NCBI RefSeq assembly: GCF_947179515.1
Contig: NC_067477.1
Span: forward strand, 76,044,644 to 76,108,643
DNA length: 64,000 nucleotides
Origin: Apodemus sylvaticus
Taxonomy: Eukaryota > Chordata > Mammalia > Rodentia > Muridae
Direction: 5' to 3'
Notes under the pieces: generated by a model
What the model saw: only the letters and a program-made list of their open reading frames with translations
What the model was told of the DNA's origin: nothing
Database searches by the model: none
Shown here: piece by piece, positions 47,336 through 55,415 of the stretch
Position numbering within the stretch: the first letter of the stretch is position 1
Layout: each line of letters starts with the position of its first letter
Made by a program: the position numbers and the translations under genes

Positions 47336-50300
47336 TTAATAACCACTTATTAGTGAGTGCATACCATGATTCACCTTTTGAGTCTGGGTTACCTCACTTA
47401 GTATGATGTTCTCTAGCTCCATCCATTTGCCTAAGAATTTCATGAATTCATTGTTTCTAATGGCTGAATAGTACTCCATTGTGTAGATATACCACATTTT
47501 TTGTATCCACTCTTCTGTTGAGGGATACCTGGGTTCTTTCCAGCATCTGGCAATTATAAATAGGGCTGCTATGAACATAGTAGAGCATGTATCCTTATTA
47601 CATGGTGGGGAATCCTCTGGGTATATGCCCAGGAGTGGTATAGCAGGATCTTCTGGAAGTGAGGTGCCCAGTTTTCGGAGGAACCGCCAGACTGCTTTCC
47701 AGAGTGGTTGTACCAATTTGCAACCCCACCAGCAGTGGAGGAGTGTTCCTCTTTCTCCGCACCCTCTCCAACACCTGCTGTCTCCTGAATTTTTAATCTT
47801 AGCCATTCTGACTGGTGTAAGATGAAATCTTAGGGTTGTTTTGATTTGCATTTCCCTAATGACCAATGAAGTGGAGCATTTTTTAAGATGCTTCTCCGCC
47901 ATCCGAAGTTCTTCAGGTGAGAATTCTTTGTTTAACTCTGTACCCCATTTTTTAATAGGGTTGTTCGGTTTTCTGGAGTCTAACTTCTTGAGTTCTTTAT
48001 ATATATTGGATATTAGCCCTCTATCTGATGTAGGATTGGTGAAGATCTTTTCCCAATTTGTTGGTTGCCGATCTGTCCTCTTGATGGTGTCCTTTGCCTT
48101 ACAGAAACTCTGTAACCTTATGAGGTCCCATTTGTCAATTCTTGCTCTTAGAGCATACGCTATTGGTGTTCTGTTCAGAAACTTTCTCCCTGTACCGATG
48201 TCCTCAAGGGTCTTCCCCAGTTTCTTTTCTATTAGCTTCAGAGTGTCTGGCTTTATGTGGAGGTCCTTGATCCATTTGGATTTGAGCTTAGTACAAGGAG
48301 ACAAGGATGGATCAATTCGCATTCTTCTGCATGCTGACCTCCAGTTGAACCAGCACCATTTGTTGAAAAGGCTATCTTTTTTCCATTGGATGTTTTCAGC
48401 CTCTTTGTCGAGGATCAAGTGGCCATAGGTGTGTGGGTTCATTTCTGGATCTTCAATCCTGTTCCATTGATCCTCCTGCCTGTCACTGTACCAATACCAT
48501 GCAGTTTTTAACACTATTGCTCTGTAGTATTGCTTGAGGTCAGGGATACTGATTCCCCCAGATTTTCTTTTGTTGCTGAGAATAGTTTTAGCTATCCTGG
48601 GTTTTTTGTTGTTCCAGATGAATTTGATAATTGCTCTTTCTAACTCTGTGAAGAATTGAGTTGGGATTTTGATGGGTATTGCATTGAATCTGTATAGTGC
48701 TTTAGGCAAAATGGCCATTTTAACTATATTGATTCTACCGATCCATGAGCATGGGAGGTTTTCCCATTTTTTGAGGTCTTCTTCCATTTCCTTCTTCAGA
48801 GTCTTGAAGTTCTTGCCATACAGATCTTTCGCATGTTTGGTAAGAGTCACCCCAAGATACTTTATACTGTTTGTGGCTATTGTGAAGGGGGTCATTTCCC
48901 TAATTTCTTTCTCAGCCTGTTTATCCTTTGAGTATAGGAAGGCCACTGATTTGCTTGAGTTGATTTTGTAACCTGCCACTTTGCTGAAGTTGTTTATCAG
49001 CTGTAGGAGCTCTCTAGTGGAGTTCTTTGGGTCACTTAGGTAGACGATCATGTCGTCTGCAAATAATGATAGTTTGACTTCCTCCTTTCCAATTTGTATC
49101 CCTTTGACCTCCTTATGCTGTCGAATTGCCCGAGCTAGTACCTCAAGTACAATATTGAAAAGATAAGGAGAAAGGGGGCAGCCTTGTCTGGTCCCTGATT
49201 TCAGTGGGATTGCTTCAAGTTTCTCTCCGTTTAGTTTGATGCTGGCTACCGGTTTGCTGTATATTGCTTTTACTATGTTTAGGTATGGGCCTTGAATTCC
49301 TGTTCTCTCCAAGACTTTAAGCATGAAAGGATGCTGAATTTTGTCAAATGCTTTTTCAGCATCCAATGAAATGACCATGTGGTTTTGTTCTTTGAGTTTG
49401 TTTATGTAGTGGATTGTATTGATGGATTTCCGTATATTGAACCAACCCTGCATTCCCGGGATAAAGCCTACTTGATCATGGTGGATGATCGTTTTGATGT
49501 GTTCTTGGATTCGGTTGGCAAGAATTTTGTTGAGTATTTTTGCATCGATGTTCATAAGGGAAATTGGTCTGAAGTTCTCTTTCTTTGTTGGATCTTTGTG
49601 TGGCTTTGGTATCAGCGTAATTGTGGCTTCGTAGAAGGAATTGGGTAGTGTTCCTTCTGTTTCTATTTTGTGGAATAGTTTGAAGAGTATTGGTGTTAAC
49701 TCTTCTTTGAAGGTCTGGTAGAATTCTGCACTGAAACCATCTGGTCCTGTGCTTTTTTTGGTTGGAAGACTTTCTATGACTCCTTCTATTTCTTTAGGCT
49801 TTATGGGACTGTTTAGATGGTCTAGTTGGTCCTGATTTAATTTTGGTATTTGGTATCTGTCAAGGAAATTGTCCATTTCCTCCAGATTCTCCAGTTGTGT
49901 TGAGTACAGGCTCTTGTAGTAGGATCTGATGATTTTTTGGATTTCCTCAGTTTCCGTTGTTATGTCTCCCTTTTCATTTCTAAGTTTGTTAATTTGGATA
50001 CTTTCTCTGTGCCCTTTGGTCAGTCTGGCTAAGGGTTTATCTATCTTGTTGATTTTCTCAAAGAACCAGCTCCTAGTTTTGTTGATTTTTTGTATGGTTC
50101 TCTTTGTTTCTACTTGATTGATTTCGGCCCTGAGTTTGATGATTTCCTGCCTTCTACTCCTCCTGGGTGAAATAGCTTCTTTTTGTTCTAGGGCTTTCAG
50201 GTGTGTCATTAAGTTGGTAATGTATGCTCTCTCCATTTTCTTTTTGGAGGCACTCAGGGCTATGAGTTTTCCTCTTAGCACTGCTTTCATTGTGTCCCAT

Positions 50301-51160
50301 AGATTTGGGTATGTTGTGTTTTCATTTTCATTGTGTTCTAAAAAGTCTTTAATTTCTTTCTTTATTTCTTCCTTGACCAAGGTGTCATTGAGTAGAGTAT
50401 TGTTCAATTTCCACGTGTATGTGGGTTTTCTGTTGTTTCTGTTGCTATTGAAGACCACTTTTATTCCATAGTGATCAGATAGGAGGCATGGGATTAGTTC
50501 TATCTTTTTATATTTGTTGAGGTCTGTCTTGTGACCAATTATATGGTCGATTTTGGAGAAGGTACCATGAGGTGCTGAAAAAAAGGTATATTCTTTTGTT
50601 TTAGGATAGAATGTTCTATATATATCAGTTAAGTCTAATTGGTCCAAAGCTTCAATTAGTTTCATTGTGTCCTTGTTTAGTTTCTGTTTTCCTGATCGGT
50701 CCATTGAGGAAAGTGCAGTGTTGAAGTCACCCACAATTATTGTGTTAGGTGTAATGTGTGCTTTGAGTTTTAATAGAGTTTCTTTTATGAAAGAGGGTGC
50801 CCTTGCATTTGGAGCATAGATGTTCAGGATTGAGAGTTCTTCTTGTTGTATTTTTCCTTTGACCAGCAAGAAGTGTCCCTCAGAGTCTCTTTTGATGACT
50901 TTGGGTTGAAAGTCAATTTTATCTGATATTAAAATGGCTACTCCAGCTTGTTTCCTGAGACCATTTGCTTGTAAAATTGTCTTCCAGCCTTTTACTCTAA
51001 GGTAGTGTTTGTCTTTGACCCTGAGGTGTGTTTCCTGTAAGCAGCAAAATGTAGGGTCCTGTTTACGTATCCAGTCAGATAGTCTGTGTCTTTTTATTGG
51101 GGCATTGAGTCCATTGATGTTAAGAGATATTAAGGAATAGTGATTGTTACTTCCTATCAT
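47336..51160 (-). CDS. L1 ORF2p: endonuclease and reverse transcriptase
   Basis: ORF2p nicks target DNA and copies L1 RNA by target-primed reverse transcription. The 1274 aa frame is uninterrupted. The endonuclease (1-235) has N14 (SLNINGL), E43 (LQETHL), Y115 (NIYAPN), D145 and N147 (GDFNT), D205 (KIDHIIGH), D229 and H230 (SDHYG), the same numbers as in human ORF2p. The RT has TGPDGFSAEFYQTF (471-484), D600 (VISLDAEKAFD), GTRQGCPLSP (656-665) and FADD (700-703). A C-terminal CX3CX7HX4C knuckle is at C1130, C1134, H1142, C1147. The ATG (MIGSNN) was chosen because a TAA lies six codons upstream, 59 nt after ORF1. The length suits murine ORF2p. Plus-strand frames opposite are shadows. Confidence 0.98.
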   Translation of the reverse strand: MIGSNNHYSLISLNINGLNAPIKRHRLSDWIRKQDPTFCCLQETHLRVKDKHYLRVKGWKTILQANGLRKQAGVAILISDKIDFQPKVIKRDSEGHFLLVKGKIQQEELSILNIYAPNARAPSFIKETLLKLKAHITPNTIIVGDFNTALSSMDRSGKQKLNKDTMKLIEALDQLDLTDIYRTFYPKTKEYTFFSAPHGTFSKIDHIIGHKTDLNKYKKIELIPCLLSDHYGIKVVFNSNRNNRKPTYTWKLNNTLLNDTLVKEEIKKEIKDFLEHNENENTTYPNLWDTMKAVLRGKLIALSASKKKMERAYITNLMTHLKALEQKEAISPRRSRRQEIIKLRAEINQVETKRTIQKINKTRSWFFEKINKIDKPLARLTKGHRESIQINKLRNEKGDITTETEEIQKIIRSYYKSLYSTQLENLEEMDNFLDRYQIPKLNQDQLDHLNSPIKPKEIEGVIESLPTKKSTGPDGFSAEFYQTFKEELTPILFKLFHKIETEGTLPNSFYEATITLIPKPHKDPTKKENFRPISLMNIDAKILNKILANRIQEHIKTIIHHDQVGFIPGMQGWFNIRKSINTIHYINKLKEQNHMVISLDAEKAFDKIQHPFMLKVLERTGIQGPYLNIVKAIYSKPVASIKLNGEKLEAIPLKSGTRQGCPLSPYLFNIVLEVLARAIRQHKEVKGIQIGKEEVKLSLFADDMIVYLSDPKNSTRELLQLINNFSKVAGYKINSSKSVAFLYSKDKQAEKEIREMTPFTIATNSIKYLGVTLTKHAKDLYGKNFKTLKKEMEEDLKKWENLPCSWIGRINIVKMAILPKALYRFNAIPIKIPTQFFTELERAIIKFIWNNKKPRIAKTILSNKRKSGGISIPDLKQYYRAIVLKTAWYWYSDRQEDQWNRIEDPEMNPHTYGHLILDKEAENIQWKKDSLFNKWCWFNWRSACRRMRIDPSLSPCTKLKSKWIKDLHIKPDTLKLIEKKLGKTLEDIGTGRKFLNRTPIAYALRARIDKWDLIRLQSFCKAKDTIKRTDRQPTNWEKIFTNPTSDRGLISNIYKELKKLDSRKPNNPIKKWGTELNKEFSPEELRMAEKHLKKCSTSLVIREMQIKTTLRFHLTPVRMAKIKNSGDSRCWRGCGERGTLLHCWWGCKLVQPLWKAVWRFLRKLGTSLPEDPAIPLLGIYPEDSPPCNKDTCSTMFIAALFIIARCWKEPRYPSTEEWIQKMWYIYTMEYYSAIRNNEFMKFLGKWMELENIILSEVTQTQKVNHGMHSLISGY

Positions 51161-51219
51161 TTTTGACGTTATTTTTTAAATTTGATTGCTTAACTTCTTT
51201 TGGGTTTGATGAAAGGTTA

Positions 51220-52479
51220 CTATCTTGCTTTTTTCAGGGTGGAGTTTCCCTCCTTGTATTGGTGTTGTCCTCCTATTATCCTTTTTAGGGCTGGGTTTGT
51301 GGATAGATATTGGGTGAACTTGGTTTTGTCGTGAAATATCTTAGTTTCTCCATCTATGGTGATTGAGAGTTTTGCTGGATATAGTAGTTTTGGTTGGCAT
51401 TTGTGTTCTCTTAGAGTCTGCATGAGATCTGCCCAGGACCTTCTAGCCTTCATAGTCTCAGGTGAAAAGTCTGCTGTGATTCTGATAGGTCTTCCTTTAT
51501 ATGTTACTTGGCCTTTTTCTCTTACTGCCTTTAGTATTCTTTCTTTGTTTAGAACATTTGGTGTTTTGATTATTATGTGACGGGAAGTATTTCTGTTCTG
51601 GTCCAGTCTGTTTGGAGTTCTGTAGGCTTCTTGTATATTCATGGGCATCTCTCTCTTTAGGTTAGGGAAGTTTTCTTCCATAATTTTATTGAAGATATTT
51701 GCTGGCCCTTTAAGTTGTAAATCTTCACTCTCATCTATGCCTATAATCCTTAGGTTTGGTCTTCTCATTGTGTCCTGGATTTCCTGGATATTTTGGGTTA
51801 CAAGCTTTTTGCACTTTGCATTTTCTTTAACTGTTGAGTCCATGGTTTCTATGGAATCTTCAGCATCTGAGATTCTTTCTTCTATCTCTTGTATTCTGTT
51901 GTTGATATTTGCATCTCTGTCCCCTGATTTCTTCCCAAGGCTTTCTATCTCCAAAGTTGTCTCCCTTTGAGTTTTCTTAGTTGTTTCTACTTCTGATTTT
52001 AGATCCTGGATGGTTTTGCTTAGCTCCTTCCCTTGCATGTTTGTGTTTTCCTGTAATTCTTTAAGAGATTTTTGTGTTTCCTCTTTCATGAGCTCAGCCT
52101 GTTGACCAAAGTTCTCCTGTATTTCTTTAAGAGATTTTTGTGTTTCGTCTTTCATGACCTCAGCCTGTTGAGCAAAGTTCTCCTGTATTTCTTTAAGTGT
52201 TTTTTGCATTTCCTCCTTGTTGGCTTTTGTATTCTCCTGGATTTCTTTCAATGATTTTTGTGTTTCCCTTGCAAGGGCTTCTAACTTTTGATCCATTTTC
52301 TCCTCAATGCCCTTCATGTGTTCCTGTACCAGCATCATGACCAGTGATTTTAAATCCAAATCTTGTTTTACTGGTGTGATGGGGTATCCAGGACTTGCTG
52401 GTAGAGGAGAATTTGGTTCAGATGTTGCCATATTGCCTTGATTTCTGTTAGTGACGTTTCTGCGTTTGCCTTTTGCCAT
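51220..52479 (-). CDS. L1 ORF1p: RNA-binding nucleic-acid chaperone
   Basis: ORF1p coats L1 RNA as a trimer and is needed in cis for retrotransposition. The 419 aa frame is open from MAKGKRRNVTNRNQ. Order: basic, disordered N-terminus (1-40), long coiled coil (about 45-240), RRM (about 242-340; RRPNLRIIGIDESEDLQ) and C-terminal domain (about 341-405; GRPIRITADFSPETMKARRS, WADLMQTLREHKC, LSITIDGETKIFHDK). The coil contains 22-residue repeats with the core SLKEIQEN and end ETQK (about 76-160), which makes this ORF1p longer than the 360-370 aa usual in mouse. The start is fixed by family alignment; the same start occurs at 21972. Confidence 0.97.
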   Translation of the reverse strand: MAKGKRRNVTNRNQGNMATSEPNSPLPASPGYPITPVKQDLDLKSLVMMLVQEHMKGIEEKMDQKLEALARETQKSLKEIQENTKANKEEMQKTLKEIQENFAQQAEVMKDETQKSLKEIQENFGQQAELMKEETQKSLKELQENTNMQGKELSKTIQDLKSEVETTKKTQRETTLEIESLGKKSGDRDANINNRIQEIEERISDAEDSIETMDSTVKENAKCKKLVTQNIQEIQDTMRRPNLRIIGIDESEDLQLKGPANIFNKIMEENFPNLKREMPMNIQEAYRTPNRLDQNRNTSRHIIIKTPNVLNKERILKAVREKGQVTYKGRPIRITADFSPETMKARRSWADLMQTLREHKCQPKLLYPAKLSITIDGETKIFHDKTKFTQYLSTNPALKRIIGGQHQYKEGNSTLKKAR

Positions 52480-53291
52480 CTAGCTCTCACTGGTGTTACT
52501 TGGTCTTGTCAGTGCTGGACTCACCAGTGCAAGCTGCCCCTTCCCCGTTGGCCTCTGGTGCACAGCTTACACTCTGCACTGCCTATAGACAGGGTGCTGT
52601 TGTCCAGGCTGTTCAGATCCCGAAGCAGGCACCCGAAGGCTCCCGCTGGGGCCCGCAGGATTTATTGGAGCACACCGACTTCTCCCAGCTGGCCGCCCGG
52701 AAGCCCCCTCTAGCCTCTTGAGGGACCTGGAGATGTGGCGGCCACCCAGGCTGATCTGAAGCGGAGAGAGTTGAGCTGGGGGCTTCTGCCTGAGCCCTTG
52801 CCCCAGATTGTGTCTGTGGACCAGGTGGAACCCGTGTGCACCCCCAGGGAGCTCCGAAGGTGAATGTTGCTGTGACCTCCCCTGTGCTCCGCTCACTCCG
52901 CTGGGCAGCCGATTTCCCCAACCGGGCTGGCGCACACTAGGTTAGCCTTGTCGCCTGGGCCCTGAGTCCAGGCAAACGCCTGGGAGGCCAAGGTCCGAGC
53001 AAAGTTCCCCTAGGGCTATGTCTGTTATTTGGGTCCGCCAGGTGACCCGGATGGCGGGCGTGCGCGTCCGCGCTCCGCGAAAGCACCGGGAGAGTCTGTT
53101 GTGCTAATAACCTCCTGGGCTGGTTGACACACAGATGGCCCACCAAGCCGCCCAGTTCTTGGGGTCAGTCCTGTGCCTTTTGGGGCCTAGACCCCCGTTT
53201 TGTTAGCCTCAGGCTACGCTTGTTAGCAGTCTCTGCCCTCCCGAGCACTCTGGCTCCTGTAGGCAAAATGGCGGCGTGTGCACCGGCCGGG

Positions 53292-53332
<41 letters not shown>

Positions 53333-53725
53333 CTGGCTGGGTTGGCGCCCCGATGGCCACTCGAACAGCCCAGGGCCTGGGTGCAGGCCAACGCCCGTCT
53401 GGCTCCGACCCCTGCGGTGTTGGGCCTAGGATTATGTTTGTGTACCTCAGTCTGACGGATCTCTGGAGCCCGGGATCAAGATGGCGGTGAGTCTCTCCTG
53501 ACTGGCGGGCAGCCGAGTTCTGAAGTGGCTTCCGTGCAGCGAAAGGCTCCGCAGAACCGCAGTTGCTTGCCGCCCGGCTGGTCAGCGAAGGTCAGTGGTC
53601 GTGGGCGCAGGGCCTAATTGGACCCTGTGTCGCCTTGGTTCCACCGCTGATGGCCCTTCAGCTGGAGCAGCCACTGCTACCGCCGCCGCCCGTAAAGTTG
53701 TTTTTGATGTATAGAATGTATTTCC
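52480..53725 (-). promoter_or_regulatory. L1 5'UTR/internal promoter, CpG-rich
   Basis: About 1.25 kb, rich in CpG. The first 250 bp next to ORF1 (52480-52735) resemble the proximal part of the 5'UTR at 21973-22270. Beyond about 52740 the sequence is unrelated to that copy and holds about three 215 bp units marked by ATGGCGG at 53051, 53268 and 53481. CAAGATGGCGG (53477-53487) and CAAAATGGCGG (53264-53274) resemble YY1 sites, in the orientation antisense to L1. An A36 run (53294-53329) reads T36 in the element's sense. A sharp change to AT-rich DNA occurs in the last 30 bp (53697-53725). Confidence 0.88.
53294..53329. repeat. A36 homopolymer inside the L1 5'UTR
   Basis: Thirty-six consecutive A on the plus strand between GGGGC and CTCCTGG. 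It could weaken or space the promoter units, or be a length-unstable assembly region. The lysine- or phenylalanine-run frames across it are artefacts. Confidence 0.95.
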
Positions 53726-53740
53726 GGGCATCTTATTCTT
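53726..53740. repeat. Target-site duplication of the young L1, right copy
   Basis: GGGCATCTTATTCTT, partner of 47036-47050. It is followed by TAGGTTAGGG, the continuation of the interrupted ORF1. Confidence 0.97.
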
Positions 53741-54395
53741 TAGGTTAGGGAAGTTTTCTTCTATAATTTTGTTGAAGATATTTACTGGCCCTTTAAGTTG
53801 GAAATGTTCACTCTCTTCTTTACCTATAATTCTTAGGTTTGGTCTTCTCATTGTGTCCTGCATTTCCTGGATGCTTTGGGTTACAAGCTTTTTGCATTTT
53901 GCATTTTCTTTGACTGTTGAGTCAATGTTTTCTATTGTATCTTCAGCAGCTGAGATTCTTTATTCTATCTCTTGTATTCTGTTGTTGATGCTTGCATCTA
54001 TGACTCCTGAATTTTTCCAAGGTTTTCTACCTCCAGAGATGACTCCTTTGTGATTTCTTAGTTGTTTCTACTTTCACTTTTAGATCCTGAATGGTTTTGT
54101 TCAGTTCCTTCACTTGATTGTTTGTGTTTTCCTGTAATTCTTTAAGGGATTTTTGTCTTTCCCCTTTAAGGTCTTCTGCATGTTGACACATGTTCTCCAG
54201 TATTTCTTTAAGGGGATTATTTAAGTCCTTCTTGAAGCCCTCTGTCAGCACCATAAGATATGATTTTAAATCCAACTCTTGATCTTCTGGTGTGTTGGGG
54301 TATCCGGGACTTGCTGTAGTGAGAGAATTGGTTTCTGATGTTGCCAAGAAGCCTTGGTTTCTGTTGGTAGGGTTCTTGTGCTTGCCTTTAGCCAT
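53726..54395 (-). pseudogene. Old L1 ORF1, N-terminal part (right of nested L1)
   Basis: Starts MAKGKHKNPTNRNQGFLATS at 54395. The coiled coil continues to TTKKSQR, after which a frameshift near 54030 breaks the frame. TMRRPNLRIIGKEESEHFQ follows in another frame down to the junction. With 46843-47050 it once formed one ORF1. The RRM carries changes relative to the intact copy (GKEESE for GIDESE). Confidence 0.94.
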
Positions 54396-54770
54396 ATGGT
54401 TATCTCTTGTACTAGTCGGTCTTTCTGTCTCTGGCTGGAGCTTGTGCCCCCAGTGCGCCTATAAGCCTGTTTCCTACTCCTGGGAAGTCAGCTCTCATCT
54501 GGCAGTGTCTGTGCACAGAAGGCTGTGGAGCTGCCTGGCTCCCTGGTGTAAATGGCAGCCTTAAGAACTCTGTCCCAGCTGCTCCACTGATTTTATGCCC
54601 TGTGTGCTTCTTGCTTTTCCCCTCCAGAGAGAAGGTAGAGATCTCACCTCCATGCTCAGAAGTGAAAGCGCTGTTGGGAGATCACTCTCTCCTTCCGGGC
54701 TGTGTACAGAAGACTGTGGAGCTGCCCACCTCCCCAGTGCAGATGTAGGCAGGGCCACCTCAAAGTTTTT
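54396..54770 (-). promoter_or_regulatory. Old L1 5'UTR with 191 bp tandem monomers
   Basis: The block GTGCACAGAAGGCTGTGGAGCTGCC (pointer) at 54511 recurs as GTGTACAGAAGACTGTGGAGCTGCC at 54702, so two monomers spaced 191 bp apart lie upstream of the ORF1 start. It is unlike the 5'UTRs of the other L1 copies in the window. Confidence 0.72.
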
Positions 54771-55415
54771 AACCCAGAAATATTCCTGTCCAAAGGAAGG
54801 AAAGGGACAAAAAACAGAGCAGAGGGTATGAGCCATCTGGGGACTGCCCCACCTGGGGATCCAGCCTATCTGCATACCCCAAACCTTACACTGTTGCTGT
54901 GGTCAAGATGCACTTGCTGACAGAAACCTGGTCTGACTGCTCCTCTGGAGGTTCGGCCTTGCAACTGGCCAATGCAGATGTGGATGTTTGGTGCCAACCA
55001 TCAGACTGTGCTCAGGGAACCCATGCGGAGCTAGTAGAAGAAGCAGAAGAGCAGAAGGTGATTGCAACCCCATCAGAAGAACAACATTAGCTGGGCAGAA
55101 CACCCAGTGCTCCCAGAGACTAGACCACCAACCTAGGAGTGAACAGGCAAGGATCCAGGACTCCAGATACATATGCAGCAGAGGATAACCTTGCCTGACA
55201 ATGGGAAGAGAGGCCCTTTGTCCTGTAGAGACCCCAGCATAGGAGGATGCTGGAGTGGTAGGGCAGAAGAGGGTGGATTGGCAGGGGATCACCCTTGGAG
55301 AGGTAAAGGAGTGGAAAGAGAGTGTGGATTTGGGATAAGAACTTTGTGGAGGGGTAACCGGGAAGTGGGATATCATTTGAAATATAAAAGAATGGAATAA
55401 TTAATATAATAAAAT
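54771..55415 (+). mobile_element. Lx-type L1 3'UTR end, sense
   Basis: Blocks include GGACTGCCCCACCTGGGGATC, CACTTGCTGACAGAAACCTG, CAACCCCATCAGAAGAACAAC, CCCAGAGACTAGACCACCAACC and GATATCATTTGAAATATAAA (pointers). A 5'-truncated insertion abutting the old L1 5'UTR. No ORF of interest; the frames on both strands here are residual. Confidence 0.82.

Larger units (their letters stand above)
47051..53725 (-). mobile_element. Full-length young L1, both ORFs intact
   Basis: A 6.7 kb L1 with, in the minus sense, a GC-rich 5'UTR (53725-52480), ORF1 (52479-51220), a 59 nt spacer, ORF2 (51160-47336), a short 3'UTR with G-runs (47335-47094) and a poly(A) tail. Identical 15 bp duplications flank it (16 bp if one T of the tail run is counted). 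The minus-strand target reads CCT/AAAGAATAAG, a fair fit to the L1 endonuclease preference (TT/AAAA). Intact ORFs, perfect duplications and the long pure tail indicate a recent insertion and possible competence. Confidence 0.97.

Noticed and set aside
47571..51970. Plus-strand frames of 60-195 codons opposite the young L1
   Set aside because: Shadows of the intact minus-strand ORF1 and ORF2. Similar frames occur opposite every L1 copy in the window.
52438..53863. Arginine/proline-rich frames in both directions over the L1 5'UTR
   Set aside because: High GC and few stops explain them. There is no conserved domain and they cross the A36 run and monomer borders. An ORF0-like peptide cannot be excluded but is not supported by anything visible.
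44185..54770. Single giant inverted L1 made of the sense (44185-46580) and antisense (46843-54770) remnants
   Set aside because: The two carry different 5'UTR monomers and each has its own ORF1 start, so they are separate insertions and not one twin-primed element.
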